From JBGAHD01 sp044226395 (GTDB lineage: Bacteria; Pseudomonadota; Gammaproteobacteria; Xanthomonadales; Ahniellaceae): 64,000 nucleotides of DNA. The notes beneath the pieces were generated by a model. That model was given only the letters and a program-made list of their open reading frames with translations. It was not told the DNA's origin and did not search any database. Shown in pieces: positions 63,273-64,000 of this stretch. Position 1 is the stretch's first letter; each line of letters begins with the position of its first letter. Where the stretch lies: NCBI GenBank assembly GCA_044226395.1, contig JBGAHD010000004.1, positions 434,001 through 498,000 of the forward strand, in the 5' to 3' direction. A program made the position numbers and the translations under genes.

Positions 63273-63752
63273 TTAGTGGTCCTTTCTATACTTTCGAAGT
63301 GACGAAGGATCAATTCCATTCAATCTGTCGATACAGATCACTGAAATGTTCCCATGCTGATTCTTAAGAGCGGAATCTACTAGACCAGCATAGTAGCCGG
63401 GAGCAACTCGGACGATGATTCCTTGATTCGAATTCCTACCAAAGAAGATTCCTGTGACCTTTCGCCCGGACCCATGGATCACTCGCGCCAGAGCTTCCGG
63501 TCCAAGACGCTCTTGAATCCTATTGTCATTCAGCTCAACAGCATACTGGCCTGGGGAATCCGGGAATTGGTAAGCACGTTCCAATCTCAGCCCTTCCCAG
63601 GCTCCTGCTCTGCTTGCAACCCACGACTCAAGATATGCGACAAAGGTTTTGTCATTGCTTGCATCCACGATCGGCGCGCAAAGGTCCTTCGCCACCACAT
63701 TCCCGCAAAGAAAGAGGAAAAAGACAGGAATCAACCTCCTGTTCCTACTCAT
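63273..63752 (-). CDS. Secreted protein of unknown function, 159 residues
   Basis: From the ATG at 63752 (MSRNRRLIPVFF) with GGAG upstream. Clear signal peptide (basic start, FFLFLCG core, cleavage near VVA-KD). The mature part (about 135 residues) has two cysteines, one near the N-terminus (LCAPIVDAS) and one near the C-terminus (VICIDRL), possibly a disulfide. No family recognised. Base composition is much lower in GC than the rest of the window, suggesting recent acquisition. The ATG overlaps the stop of the upstream minus-strand gene by four bases (ATGA), so the two are an operon. Confidence 0.7.
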   Translation of the reverse strand: MSRNRRLIPVFFLFLCGNVVAKDLCAPIVDASNDKTFVAYLESWVASRAGAWEGLRLERAYQFPDSPGQYAVELNDNRIQERLGPEALARVIHGSGRKVTGIFFGRNSNQGIIVRVAPGYYAGLVDSALKNQHGNISVICIDRLNGIDPSSLRKYRKDH

Positions 63753-64000
63753 CTCCCTTCTCCCGAACTGTAGTAATAGAACCCGTAAGTCCCCCACAGT
63801 GATGCCCTCTGTATCTGTGTGGCGTTTCTTAAAGCCTCGCCTCTATTACCACTTAGTACACCCTGCAATGCCTGCAAGCCATTCCATGCGGCAATATCGG
63901 CGTTCATCTTAGCGATCCCTTCACCTCGAGCCGCTGACAGAATTCCCTGATAGACGTAGTTTAGGTCAGACCCTGCAAAAGTGCCATTCAGGTTCGCTCC
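63749..64000 (-). CDS. 3' end of an unrecognised gene (5' part beyond the window)
   Basis: Open frame from the window edge to a TGA at 63751-63749, 83 codons, in the same low-GC block. The fragment includes LNYVYQGILSAARGEG, MNADIAAWNGLQALQGV and GTYGFYYYSSGEGR. No family was recognised. Its stop forms an ATGA overlap with the secreted protein gene downstream. Such pairs (large protein followed by a small secreted one) are seen with toxin-immunity or surface protein systems, but nothing here proves that. Confidence 0.6.
   Translation of the reverse strand, partial: GANLNGTFAGSDLNYVYQGILSAARGEGIAKMNADIAAWNGLQALQGVLSGNRGEALRNATQIQRASLWGTYGFYYYSSGEGR

Overview
The window is a GC-rich (roughly two-thirds G+C by eye) gammaproteobacterial chromosome segment. 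Gene content and order fit the Lysobacterales (Xanthomonadales) or a close relative. Two Enterobacteria-like backbone clusters are present: miaA-hfq-hflX-hflK-hflC-DUF2065-purA with rnr-rlmB nearby, and dapD-glnD-map / rpsB-tsf-pyrH-frr-uppS-cdsA-dxr-rseP-bamA-skp-lpxD-fabZ-lpxA-lpxB-rnhB ... dnaE ... accA ... tilS. An S46 dipeptidyl peptidase and a secreted prolyl oligopeptidase fit the proteolytic lifestyle common in that order. The placement is inference from gene order and families; no 16S gene is present.

Layout. 1-6123: 3' end of RNase T, an FmdB-type zinc ribbon, a lipoprotein prolyl oligopeptidase, cysteine synthase, a secreted delta-60 repeat protein, then about 0.7 kb with no gene. 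6124-17544: RNA processing and membrane quality control, mostly on the minus strand (rlmB, rnr, purA, DUF2065, hflC, hflK, hflX, hfq, miaA), interrupted by a tRNA-Leu(CAG) with its own promoter and terminator, a zinc-ribbon protein and a LysE-type exporter. 17640-26837: S46 peptidase, a 7TM GGDEF-EAL protein with a decayed GGDEF site, an OmpA-family porin, a lone PrpD, and a divergent LysR/DODA-dioxygenase pair. 26840-32628 (minus): dapE, an ArsC/Spx-like protein, dapD, glnD, map (lysine and peptidoglycan precursors, nitrogen signalling, N-terminal Met removal). 32988-48068 (plus): translation factors, UMP kinase, isoprenoid and phospholipid synthesis, outer-membrane assembly and lipid A synthesis, closely packed with many ATGA-type overlaps.

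The most unusual stretch is about 47.1-50.3 kb, inserted in the normally contiguous lpxB-rnhB-dnaE order. It has a decayed 221-bp tandem duplication of the lpxB/rnhB junction and a Y1 (HUH) REP-associated tyrosine transposase. That gene lies among about a dozen copies of a short repeat (core TGGGTGTCC). Nearly all left-hand copies are inverted relative to the right-hand ones, and a perfect inverted pair sits just upstream of the transposase. It looks like a REPtron with an atypical REP core.

After dnaE come an unrecognised 570-aa membrane protein, accA, a 15-bp minisatellite (9 perfect plus 2 decayed units), a small membrane protein, tilS, xseB, ispA, a Rid-family protein lacking the deaminase arginine, and a GT-C-like membrane protein. 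The last ~0.8 kb is clearly more AT-rich and carries two ATGA-coupled minus-strand genes of unknown function, one running off the window. It is probably the edge of an acquired cassette. Other points of note are hflX, whose conserved N-terminus can only be reached from a CTG codon, and an unusually long basic C-terminal tail on ribosomal protein S2.
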